Below are positions 6,855 through 14,064 of a stretch of 26,681 bases of DNA, piece after piece; the stretch's first letter is position 1; every line of letters begins with the position of its first letter. Under the pieces are notes generated by a model, which was not told where the DNA came from, searched no databases, and worked only from the letters and a program-made list of their open reading frames with translations. The stretch is from JBGSLA01 sp041740935 (GTDB lineage: Bacteria > Desulfobacterota > Desulfobaccia > Desulfobaccales > 0-14-0-80-60-11). A program made the position numbers and the translations under genes. The stretch covers positions 1 to 26,681 of the forward strand of contig JBGSLA010000068.1 of NCBI GenBank assembly GCA_041740935.1, read 5' to 3'.

Positions 6855-8489
6855 ATGCGAGCCCTCCTCATCAATCCTGAATTTCCCAAATTTTTCTGGT
6901 CCATGCAGCAGCTCTGTTACATCCACGGCTGCAAGAGCAGCACGGCGCCCCTGGGTCTGATCACCGTGGCCGCACTCTTGCCGCCCCATTGGCAATTGCG
7001 CCTGGTGGATCTCAACACCAGCCGCCTGACCGAGGCCGACTGGGAGTGGGCCGAGGTGGTCTTGTTATCCGCCATGGCCGTCCAGCGGGCCAGCCTGCTG
7101 GCTCTCGTCCGGGAGGCCAAGGCCCGGGGCAAAACCGTGGTGGCGGGGGGGCCTTACCCTTCCACCATCCCTGAAGAAGTGATGGCCGCAGGCTGCGATT
7201 TCCTGGCGCGCGGGGAGGCCGAAGGGCTCTTGCCGGATATTCTCGAGGGCCTGCGTCAGGGGAAAACCGGCAGCATTTTTGAAGCCCGGGAAAAGCCGGA
7301 CCTGTCCTCCTCGCCCATTCCCCGGTTTGACCTGCTCCGGCCGGCCGATTACCTGTCCATCTCCATCCAGACCACCCGGGGCTGCCCCTTTGACTGCGAG
7401 TTCTGCGACGTGGTGAGCCTTTTCGGCCGCAAGGTCAGGACCAAAAAGCCCGAGCAGGTGATCGCCGAATTGGAAACCCTGTACCGCCTTGGAGGGGTCC
7501 AGCATATTTTCATCGCGGATGACAATTTCATCGGCAATAAAGCCTATGCCCGCCAGTTGTTGCATCAGATTATTCCCTTCATGAAGGAACGGGGCGAACC
7601 GTTCTCTTTCATCACCCAGGCTTCGGTCAACCTGGGGCAGAACCTGGATATTATCGATCTCATGACCGAGGCCAACTTCGACACTGTCTTCGTCGGCGTC
7701 GAGAGCCCCGATGAAGAGGTGCTGGAACGCGCCCACAAGCGGCAAAATGTCTCGGGCAATCTGACGGATTCAATAAAGACCATCAACGCCAACGGCTTGA
7801 GCCTCATCGCCAGTTTCATCCTCGGCATGGACGGCGAAACCTCGGGCGCCGGAGACCGCATCGTCGAGTTCGCCGAGGCCGTTGATCTCCCGATCGTCAT
7901 GCTGAATATGCTCTTCCCCCTGCACAAGACCCGCCTCTGGCACCGCTTGCAAGAGGAAGGCCGCCTCCGGGAAGAGATGGTGGACAAATGGCTGGAGCGC
8001 AAAGCCCCTGAGATGGATTATCACACCCACATATTTTTCGAACCCTGCCGCCCTGAGGACGAAATTGTGGGGGAATACTTCCGGATGGTGGACCGTCTCC
8101 TGGAACCCTCCGCCTATCTGGCCAGGGCCTACCGCTCCATCTTGGCCATGCGGCCCACCCGCTCGGCCATGGCGGCCACCAATGGCCTGACCCTGGCTCC
8201 GGCCGGCCCCCCGCACCGGGAAACCCTGGGCGATTTACTCCAAGACATCCGCCGCCTTCTGCGCCTGTCCTTTAGTCAAGGGGTCAAGTCTTCTTACCGC
8301 CGCCAGTTCTGGCGCCAGTTATATGGCATCTGGCGGCGCAATCCCAGCCGGCTGGTGCGCTACCTCAAGATTTGCGCCTACGGGGAAGACCTCTTTCTCT
8401 TCCGGAAAGCCCTGCTCCAGGAAATCCGCGGGAAAGGGTATGGCAAGGTCCAGGAGAAAGAACCTCAGCGAGCGGCCATGGGATGCTGA
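6855..8489 (+). CDS. B12-binding-type radical SAM protein with DUF4070-like C-terminus
   Basis: This is a 544-residue protein. Residues 1-140 read as a cobalamin-binding-type Rossmann domain (MRALLINPEFP, then STAPLGLITVAALLP, VVAGGPYPS and DFLARGEAEG), but the canonical DxHxxG cobalt-ligating motif is not seen. The radical SAM domain follows, with TTRGCPFDCEFCD giving Cys177, Cys181 and Cys184, and IADDNFIGN downstream. The last 200 residues resemble DUF4070, found in this subgroup, which includes the hopanoid C-3 methylase HpnR. The substrate here is unknown and no hopanoid genes are nearby. It is monocistronic, with only a weak GAGAA before the ATG. It converges on the ubiA gene. Confidence 0.85.
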   Translation: MRALLINPEFPKFFWSMQQLCYIHGCKSSTAPLGLITVAALLPPHWQLRLVDLNTSRLTEADWEWAEVVLLSAMAVQRASLLALVREAKARGKTVVAGGPYPSTIPEEVMAAGCDFLARGEAEGLLPDILEGLRQGKTGSIFEAREKPDLSSSPIPRFDLLRPADYLSISIQTTRGCPFDCEFCDVVSLFGRKVRTKKPEQVIAELETLYRLGGVQHIFIADDNFIGNKAYARQLLHQIIPFMKERGEPFSFITQASVNLGQNLDIIDLMTEANFDTVFVGVESPDEEVLERAHKRQNVSGNLTDSIKTINANGLSLIASFILGMDGETSGAGDRIVEFAEAVDLPIVMLNMLFPLHKTRLWHRLQEEGRLREEMVDKWLERKAPEMDYHTHIFFEPCRPEDEIVGEYFRMVDRLLEPSAYLARAYRSILAMRPTRSAMAATNGLTLAPAGPPHRETLGDLLQDIRRLLRLSFSQGVKSSYRRQFWRQLYGIWRRNPSRLVRYLKICAYGEDLFLFRKALLQEIRGKGYGKVQEKEPQRAAMGC

Positions 8490-8578
8490 GCGGCCGAACC
8501 CTATGGCCCAATGGACCGAAGGGTGGCGCCGATCTGCGTCCCTTGCGGCTTAGCGCCTTTGCGTGAAAAATCGCACCG

Positions 8579-9448
8579 TTAAGGCCAGACGGACAGGAGG
8601 GTGGCTACGCCCAGACCCAGGCTCACCGCGCCGTTCAGGGTGAAAAAAGCCTGATTGAGCCGGGTCAGGTCGGCGGGGGATAAGAGGCGGTGTTCCCACC
8701 AGAGAAGCAGGCCCGCGGCCAGCGCGGCCAGGTAATACAGGAGGCCCAATCCCGCCAGCCAGCCGGTGAGCCCAAAGCCCAGACCGGCCACCAGATGCAG
8801 ACGCCGGGCCAGCGCCAGGGCCCGGGTCCGCCCCAGTTGCACCGGCAGGGAATGCAGCCCAACTTGGCGGTCAAAGTCCTCATCCTGCAAGGCGTATAAC
8901 ACATCAAAGCCCGCCACCCAGAAGAGCACCGCCGCGCCCAGTACCAGGGGCGCAGCCGCCAGATCCCCCCGCACCGCAATCCACCCCCCCACCGGCGCCA
9001 GGCCCAGGGCCGCGCCCAGCACCAGGTGCGAAGCCCAGGTGAAGCGCTTGGTGTAGGAATAGCCCAGCGCCACCGCCAGAGCCGGGGGCGACAGGGCCAG
9101 GGCCAGGGGATTGAGCCGGGACGCGGCGTAAAAAAAGACGAGACTGCTGGCGCCAACGAACCCCAGGGTAAAGCCCCGGCTGAGCAAACCCCGGGGCAGG
9201 GCCCGGCTTGCGGTGCGGGGATTTTGGGCGTCGATCCCCGCGTCCACCAGCCGGTTGAAGGCCATGGCCGCGCTCCTGGCCCCCACCATGGCCAGGAGGA
9301 TAAAGAAGGCCTGCCCCGCCGTGGGCAAACCATGGGCCGCCAACAGCGCCCCCATGAAGGCAAAGGGCAGCGCAAACACCGTGTGCTGGATTTTGATCAT
9401 CTCCAGGATGATGCTGAGTCTGTGCAGGAAAGATGGGGGCATGGACAT
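8579..9448 (-). CDS. UbiA-family prenyltransferase (MqnP-like)
   Basis: This 289-residue integral membrane protein has about eight hydrophobic segments. Both prenyl-diphosphate/Mg sites are present: NRLVDAGID (Asn65, Asp69, Asp73) and DVLYALQDEDFD (Asp182, Asp189, Asp193). The opening MIKIQHTVFALPFAFMGALLA is typical of the UbiA/4-hydroxybenzoate group. Downstream of a futalosine operon it most likely attaches the isoprenoid chain to the dihydroxynaphthoate ring in menaquinone synthesis, the role assigned to MqnP. The start at 9448 (or 9442) has no clear ribosome-binding site, and a heptamer array starts 6 bp upstream. It is separated from ubiX by about 490 bp of repeats, so it may have its own promoter. 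Confidence 0.9.
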   Translation of the reverse strand: MSMPPSFLHRLSIILEMIKIQHTVFALPFAFMGALLAAHGLPTAGQAFFILLAMVGARSAAMAFNRLVDAGIDAQNPRTASRALPRGLLSRGFTLGFVGASSLVFFYAASRLNPLALALSPPALAVALGYSYTKRFTWASHLVLGAALGLAPVGGWIAVRGDLAAAPLVLGAAVLFWVAGFDVLYALQDEDFDRQVGLHSLPVQLGRTRALALARRLHLVAGLGFGLTGWLAGLGLLYYLAALAAGLLLWWEHRLLSPADLTRLNQAFFTLNGAVSLGLGVATLLSVWP

Positions 9449-9453
9449 GGTGG

Positions 9454-9565
9454 GTTGGGCTGTGAGCTATGAGCTTTGAGCTGTGAGCTGTGAGCTTTGA
9501 GCCTTGAGCCTTGGGTTTTGGGCTTTGGGCTTTGGGCTTTGGGTTCTGGGTTCTGGGTTCTGGGT
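9454..9565. repeat. Heptanucleotide tandem array, about 16 units, upstream of ubiA
   Basis: From 9454 the sequence keeps a strict 7-bp period. Units drift from TGTGAGC/TTTGAGC through CTTGAGC and TTTGGGC to TCTGGGT, fitting NNTGRGY. The gradual drift points to successive duplication of neighbouring units. It occupies the 5' leader of ubiA on the minus strand. Confidence 0.8.
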
Positions 9566-9572
9566 TTTTTTC

Positions 9573-9880
9573 TGGTTCCCAAACTCCCGTTTGGGAACCC
9601 CATTGGATGCCAAGCTCTGCTTGGCTCAGCATCAGAATCGTAGGGCGGGAAAGCGCCGCGCCTCCCGCCTCTTTCAGGAAACGTCTTTCTGTAGCCGCAG
9701 CCTTTAGGCTGCGCTTAATGCTCAAGGTCCGCAAAAGACCTTTGGCGCCGGCTGAAGCCGGCGGTTACAATTTGCGGCGATTATTATGGTTTCCAAGCTC
9801 CCGCTTGTTAAGCGGCTTTCCCGCCAAGCCCTGCCGGGCTCCGCATCCGGCGGCTGAGAGCGGCGGGCGATGCTCGCCCC
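9573..9880. repeat. Palindromic repeat cluster between ubiA and ubiX
   Basis: No gene is seen. An 11-bp stem GGTTCCCAAAC-TCCC-GTTTGGGAACC lies at 9574-9599. The GGATGCCAAGCTCTGC module (9605-9620) is shared with 3097-3112. The GGGCGGGAAAGCGC module (9642-9668) is shared with 77-107. CGCAGCC-TTTA-GGCTGCG lies at 9696-9713, and a degenerate copy of the first two modules occupies 9786-9850. Confidence 0.65.
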
Positions 9881-9891
9881 ACAATTCTTCT

Positions 9892-9947
9892 GATCACTAA
9901 TCACTAATCACTGGTCACTGATCACTGGTCACTGGTCACTGGTCACT
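9892..9947. repeat. Heptanucleotide tandem array, RRTCACT type, 8 units
   Basis: Eight consecutive 7-bp units read GATCACT, AATCACT (twice), GGTCACT, GATCACT, GGTCACT (three times). The last unit contains the stop codon of ubiX (9945-9943) on the minus strand, so the array starts inside the end of that gene. Confidence 0.8.
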
Positions 9948-10530
9948 CTTCCCCCCAACGCTTTCCCAACTTATGCTCCAATCCCACATGATCCAAAATG
10001 CGGCCCACGAAATTGCGGGCCATTTCCGCCAAATTCTGGGGGCGTTGGTAAAAACCGGGCATGGCCGGGAAGATGGTGGCCCCGGCCTGGGCCGCGGCCA
10101 GGAGATTCTGCAGGTGGACCAAACTCAAGGGGGTCTCCCGCACCACCAGAATCAGGGGCCGCCGTTCCTTCAGGGTCACCTCCGCGGCCCGGTGGATGAG
10201 GTTGCGGGACTGCCCCTGGGCAATGGCCCCGAGAGTCCCCATGGTGCAGGGGATGACCACCAGGCCCCGCACCTGAAAAGAGCCGCTGGCCAGGGGCGCG
10301 GCAAAGTTTTTGCAGTGGTGCACCATGACGCCGGGGCCCACCAGGGCCGCCACCGTCAGGCCCAATTCCAGGCTCAGCACCTGCTCCCCGGCCTCCGAGA
10401 CCACCGCGTGCACTTCCAGGTCCGGATACGCGGCCAGGGCTGCGAATAATTCCCGGGCATACAACATGCCGCTGGCCCCGGTGACCGCCACCGCCAGGCG
10501 GTTGGGAGAGGCGGCGGTCGGGTCTTTCAT
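9943..10530 (-). CDS. UbiX-family flavin prenyltransferase (MqnM-like)
   Basis: This 195-residue protein should prenylate FMN to prFMN, the cofactor of its UbiD partner. AVTGASGMLYARELF (N-terminal nucleotide-binding loop), VVSEAG, PCTMGTLGAIAQG and the segment RPLILVVRETPLSLVHLQNLLAAAQAG are all UbiX hallmarks, as is the following PAMPGFY. The open frame runs further upstream inside ubiD, but the start at 10530 is clear: its ATG overlaps the ubiD TGA by four bases (ATGA), which implies translational coupling. The final codons run into a heptamer array. Confidence 0.94.
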   Translation of the reverse strand: MKDPTAASPNRLAVAVTGASGMLYARELFAALAAYPDLEVHAVVSEAGEQVLSLELGLTVAALVGPGVMVHHCKNFAAPLASGSFQVRGLVVIPCTMGTLGAIAQGQSRNLIHRAAEVTLKERRPLILVVRETPLSLVHLQNLLAAAQAGATIFPAMPGFYQRPQNLAEMARNFVGRILDHVGLEHKLGKRWGEE

Positions 10531-11975
10531 CCCAGCCCCAATTTCGGCCATAGCGCGTCCACTTTCTGTTTGATCTCCGGGTCCATGTCGATGACCGCGG
10601 GCCATTCCCGGTTGAAGCCTTCCTCCGGCCATTTGCGGGTGCAGTCCACCCCCATCTTGCTGCCGTAGTGGGGCAGGGGCGAGGCGTGGTCCAGGGCGTC
10701 CACCGGCCCGTCGGCGAACACCACGTCCCGCCGGGGGTCCACGTTGTTCCCCAGGCGCCACAGCACCTGGGCCCGGTCCTGAACGTCCACCTCTTTATCA
10801 AAAATGAAGATCATCTTGGTGAACATCATCTGGCCCAGCCCCCAGATGGCATGCATGACCTTGCGGGCGTGGCCGGGGTAGCGCTTGTCGATGGACACGA
10901 AGGCCAGATTGTGAAAGACCCCCTCCATGGGCAGGTTCAGGTCCACGATTTCCGGCAAAGTTTTCTGGATCAGGGGAAGAAAAATGCGCTCCGTGGCCTT
11001 GGCCATGTAGCAGTCCTCCATGGGGGGCTGGCCCACGATGGTGGCGGGATAGATGGCCTGGCGCCGCCGGGTCAGGGTGGTGACGTGAAACACCGGATAT
11101 TCATCCGGCAGAGAATAATAGCCGGTGTGGTCCCCGAACGGTCCCTCCCGGCGCCGCTCCCCCGGCTCCACATAGCCCTCCAGCACGATCTGGGAGGCGG
11201 CCGGCACCTGGAGCGGGACGCTGACGCAGGGCACCATCTCCACCGGCTCCTGGCGCAGAAAGCCCGCAAAAATAATTTCGTCCAGGTCCTCCGGCAAAGG
11301 CGCGGTGGCCGCGTAAATGGTGGCCGGATCGGCCCCGATGGCCACCGCCACCGGCAGGCGCTCGCCCCGGCGTTCGGCCACCCGGTAATGCTGGGCCCCC
11401 CCTTTGTGCCGGTGCCAGTGCATGCCGGTGGTCTGCTTATCAAATACCTGCAGACGGTACATGCCCATATTGCGCTTGCCGGTTTCGGGGTGATGGGTAA
11501 TCACCAGGGGCAGGGTGATAAAGGGGCCGCCGTCCTGGGGCCAGCAGGTCAGCACCGGGATTTTCGTCAAATCCACTTCTTCATCCCGCCAAACCACCTC
11601 CTGGCAGGGGGCCCGGGACACGGTTTTGGGGAAGATGTTGCCCAGCCGGGCCAGTTTGGGAAGAAGTTTCAATTTCTTGATCAGGGTGTCCGGGGCTTCC
11701 GCCTCCAGAAAACTCAGGATCTCGGCGGCAATCTCTTCCAGGCCGTTCACCTCCAGGGCCAGGCACATGCGCTTCAGGGACCCGAAGGCGTTCATCAGCA
11801 CCGGCATCTCATAACCCGTAACATTCTCGAACAACAGCGCCGGCCCGAATTTTTTGCTCACCCGGTCGGTGATCTCGGTTATTTCCAGGCAGGGGCTCAC
11901 GGGTTCGGTGATGCGCACCAGTTCGCCCCGGCGTTCCAGAATGTCCACAAAATGCTGCAAACTTTTATAACCCAT
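10527..11975 (-). CDS. UbiD-family prFMN-dependent decarboxylase (MqnL-like)
   Basis: This 482-residue protein resembles 4-hydroxy-3-polyprenylbenzoate decarboxylase. The prFMN and metal region is recognisable in KRNMGMYRLQVFDKQTTGMHWHRHKGG (about 167-193). The block EGYVEPGERRREGPFGDHTGYYS (about 266-288) is characteristic of the family. Its place in a futalosine operon with UbiX and UbiA homologues suggests it removes the carboxylate of 1,4-dihydroxy-6-naphthoate or its prenylated form. The start ATG has GGGA 7 bases upstream. It overlaps ubiX by four bases and lies 36 bp after mqnA, with a palindrome in the gap. Confidence 0.94.
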   Translation of the reverse strand: MGYKSLQHFVDILERRGELVRITEPVSPCLEITEITDRVSKKFGPALLFENVTGYEMPVLMNAFGSLKRMCLALEVNGLEEIAAEILSFLEAEAPDTLIKKLKLLPKLARLGNIFPKTVSRAPCQEVVWRDEEVDLTKIPVLTCWPQDGGPFITLPLVITHHPETGKRNMGMYRLQVFDKQTTGMHWHRHKGGAQHYRVAERRGERLPVAVAIGADPATIYAATAPLPEDLDEIIFAGFLRQEPVEMVPCVSVPLQVPAASQIVLEGYVEPGERRREGPFGDHTGYYSLPDEYPVFHVTTLTRRRQAIYPATIVGQPPMEDCYMAKATERIFLPLIQKTLPEIVDLNLPMEGVFHNLAFVSIDKRYPGHARKVMHAIWGLGQMMFTKMIFIFDKEVDVQDRAQVLWRLGNNVDPRRDVVFADGPVDALDHASPLPHYGSKMGVDCTRKWPEEGFNREWPAVIDMDPEIKQKVDALWPKLGLG

Positions 11976-11988
11976 ACATTTCCCGTAG

Positions 11989-12005
11989 GGTGGGCTCCGC
12001 CCACC
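11989..12005. repeat. Short palindrome inside the mqnA-ubiD gap
   Basis: GGTGGGC-TCC-GCCCACC forms a perfect 7-bp stem filling most of the 36-bp gap between mqnA and ubiD. It is another copy of the dispersed short-palindrome type and could modulate downstream expression. Confidence 0.55.
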
Positions 12006-12011
12006 ACTGTT

Positions 12012-12839
12012 TTAAACTTTGATAAACTCCAACGCCGGCAATTCCGGTAGCCAGCCGCCGCGCTGGAGATAGCCGAAAAACGCGGTCAGTCCCTCCTGTT
12101 GGCCGGCGTCAAAGTCATACTGCAAAAAATTGAAGTAGCGGCGCAGATCGGCGGCGCTCAGGTTCACCAAGTGCGATGCCTGGCGGCAGATGTCCGCCAG
12201 GGCCGCCAGGCCCCAGGCTTTGGACTCCAACAGGGCCCGGTGCACCGCCCTGACCTCTCCCGGACACTCTTCATAAAAGCTGCGCCGCACCGCCCAGACC
12301 CCGAAAACAAATGGCAGACCGGTGAGCTCATGCCAGGCCCGGCCCAGGTCCAGAAAATAGGGATAACGCTCCATGGCCCTGAGGCGCAGGGCTTCATCGC
12401 CGATGGCCAACAGCCCATAGGCTCCGTCCGGCAATCCATCCTCCACCGGAGCAGAGCGGTACAGGGGCCGGGCCCCGAACAGCTCATAGAGCAAAACTTT
12501 CAGGAGGGCCGCAGAAGTGGCGGACGCGGCGCTCAGAAGCACTTCTTTGCCGGACAGCCCGGCAAAGGGCAGGCGGCTGAAAAACAAGACACTCCCCACG
12601 TCCCCGGCGGTGCTGATGGACAGCTGGGGGAGCAGCAGATATTGCCTGAAGTTGCGCCCATATTCCACCGAGGAGATGGCGCTCACCTCCACTTCGCCCC
12701 GGCAAAGCCGCCCGTTGAGCTCCGCCGGCGTGCCCGGCACCATCTCAAAGCCGTTCCGGGTATAGCCCTGTTCCATGGCATAGTAAATGGGGAGCACATT
12801 GATGTAATGAATGCGCCCGAGGCGGAGGTTAGGCTTCAT
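12012..12839 (-). CDS. mqnA: Chorismate dehydratase MqnA
   Basis: This 275-residue protein should dehydrate chorismate to 3-[(1-carboxyvinyl)oxy]benzoate, the first substrate of the futalosine pathway. MqnA signatures include RLGRIHYINVLPIYYAME at the N-terminus, GTPAELNGRLCRGEVEVSAISSVEYGRN and YLLLPQLSIST. The block GDVGSVLFFSRLPF, the segment SATSAALLKVLLYEL and GLLAIGDEALR follow. These separate it from the related MqnD. ATG 12839 is preferred because AGGG lies 9 bases upstream; an in-frame ATG at 12848 has that motif directly adjacent. It overlaps the deaminase gene by 11 bp, so translation is probably coupled. Confidence 0.93.
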   Translation of the reverse strand: MKPNLRLGRIHYINVLPIYYAMEQGYTRNGFEMVPGTPAELNGRLCRGEVEVSAISSVEYGRNFRQYLLLPQLSISTAGDVGSVLFFSRLPFAGLSGKEVLLSAASATSAALLKVLLYELFGARPLYRSAPVEDGLPDGAYGLLAIGDEALRLRAMERYPYFLDLGRAWHELTGLPFVFGVWAVRRSFYEECPGEVRAVHRALLESKAWGLAALADICRQASHLVNLSAADLRRYFNFLQYDFDAGQQEGLTAFFGYLQRGGWLPELPALEFIKV

Positions 12840-14064
12840 GGGCGTCATCCCTGCCGGGGCCGGCAATCCAGGTGATTTTTCCCGCCGCGCCCTCCTCGAG
12901 CAAAGCCGGCCAGAAGTTTTTCGGACTGTTCAGGGGGATGAACAGCAGGGCCGCCTGACGGCCGGGCTGCAGGCTCCCCAGGTCGTGCTCCCGTCCCAGG
13001 GCCCAGGCGCCGTGCCGGGTCCCCAGCGCGAAAAGCTCCGGCAGGGGAAAAGTCGGATATTGTTCATGCAGGGCCAGCATTTCCCTAAACAGATTCAGGT
13101 CAGTGTTGCTGGCCAGGGAGTCGGTGCCCAAGGCCACGGTCAATCCGGCCCGCACCATTCCGGGCAGGTCCGGGAAACCGGCGCCGGTGAAGCGGTTCGA
13201 CCGGGGACACAGAACCACCGTGGTCCCCCGCCGGGCCAGAATTTTCCTGTCGGCCCCGCACAGCCAGACGCCGTGCACCGCCAGAACATCGTCCCCCAAA
13301 AAACCCAGGCCGTCGAGATAGGCCACCGGCGAGCATCCCGGAGCCTCGTAGCCCTCCCGCCAGCGCCCCCTTTTCTCCAGCAGACCGCGAAAAAACCCGT
13401 CCCCGGTCCTGAGAAAATCCAGTTCCTCCAGGGATTCCATCAGATGCACGGCGCCGATCCGCCCGCGCTGGCGATTCCACCGGGCGATGCGGCGGAAAAG
13501 GGCCGCAGACACGGAATATGGCGCATGGCCTGCCGCGGAAAAATTGGGCAGTTGCGCCTCGGCCCCGGTCAACAGGGGAAAATCGGCTTCCAGGGGACCG
13601 TCACCGAGATTATTGAACCCCAGACATTCGTAAAAATAATGAAAAGCCAGGCCGCTCATCGCCAGGAGAGGGAAACTGCCCCCGGTGTGGCTCACCTCCC
13701 CCACCAGCCCGGTGCCGGTGCTCCGCAGCTCCGCCAGCGCCTCTTGGATTCCGGCCTCAATAGCCGCCGCAGACAGACCGGCAAAGGCCGCCAAACTTTT
13801 CTCCAGCCAGTTGGGGAAACAAGGCTGGGGGGCGATTTTCCCCCTGAGGGCTGAAAATTCCAGGTGGGTATGGGCATTGACCAGGGCCGGCAGGATGGCC
13901 CCGTCCCCGTGGTCCAGCGCCACGCCGGACAACTGTCGCTTGATCACCGGGGCCTGGCCCACCGCCACGATTTTCCCCCGGTCCACCGCCACCATGCCGT
14001 TTTCCAGGACCGGCCCGGTCCCCGGCACCACCCAGCGGGCCCGGTGCAGGGTTACTTGAACCAT
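12829..14064 (-). CDS. mqnX: Amidohydrolase, probable aminodeoxyfutalosine deaminase
   Basis: This 411-residue protein belongs to the TrzA/SAH-deaminase group of the amidohydrolase superfamily. Metal ligands are His65 and His67 (NAHTHLEF), His207 (GAVHLMES), His264 (AVHGVW) and Asp315 (GTDSLASN). The SLASN ending is typical of adenosine-type deaminases. Between mqnA and the mqnC fusion its likely reaction is 6-amino-6-deoxyfutalosine to futalosine, placing a hypoxanthine base on the intermediate. The open frame extends upstream, but ATG 14064 has AGGA at suitable spacing and overlaps the mqnC stop by 13 bp. A guanine or SAH deaminase role is possible but unlikely in this context. Confidence 0.88.
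   Translation of the reverse strand: MVQVTLHRARWVVPGTGPVLENGMVAVDRGKIVAVGQAPVIKRQLSGVALDHGDGAILPALVNAHTHLEFSALRGKIAPQPCFPNWLEKSLAAFAGLSAAAIEAGIQEALAELRSTGTGLVGEVSHTGGSFPLLAMSGLAFHYFYECLGFNNLGDGPLEADFPLLTGAEAQLPNFSAAGHAPYSVSAALFRRIARWNRQRGRIGAVHLMESLEELDFLRTGDGFFRGLLEKRGRWREGYEAPGCSPVAYLDGLGFLGDDVLAVHGVWLCGADRKILARRGTTVVLCPRSNRFTGAGFPDLPGMVRAGLTVALGTDSLASNTDLNLFREMLALHEQYPTFPLPELFALGTRHGAWALGREHDLGSLQPGRQAALLFIPLNSPKNFWPALLEEGAAGKITWIAGPGRDDAHEA

Noticed and set aside
8490..8578. Possible terminator or small RNA between the converging radical SAM and ubiA genes
   Set aside because: I found no clear stem with a U-run and no reading frame; nothing supportable.
9892..9947. CRISPR-like repeat array
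   Set aside because: The repeats are 7 bp with no spacers; this is a simple tandem array.
10531..10761. Longer start for the ubiX gene
   Set aside because: The extra residues overlap ubiD out of frame and look like shadow sequence; the ATGA overlap at 10527-10530 gives a natural coupled start.
10668..12050. 460-codon plus-strand open frame
   Set aside because: It is the antisense shadow of the ubiD gene, whose family motifs are unambiguous.
12811..13854. 347-codon plus-strand open frame
   Set aside because: It is antisense to the amidohydrolase gene, which carries the complete metal-binding motifs.
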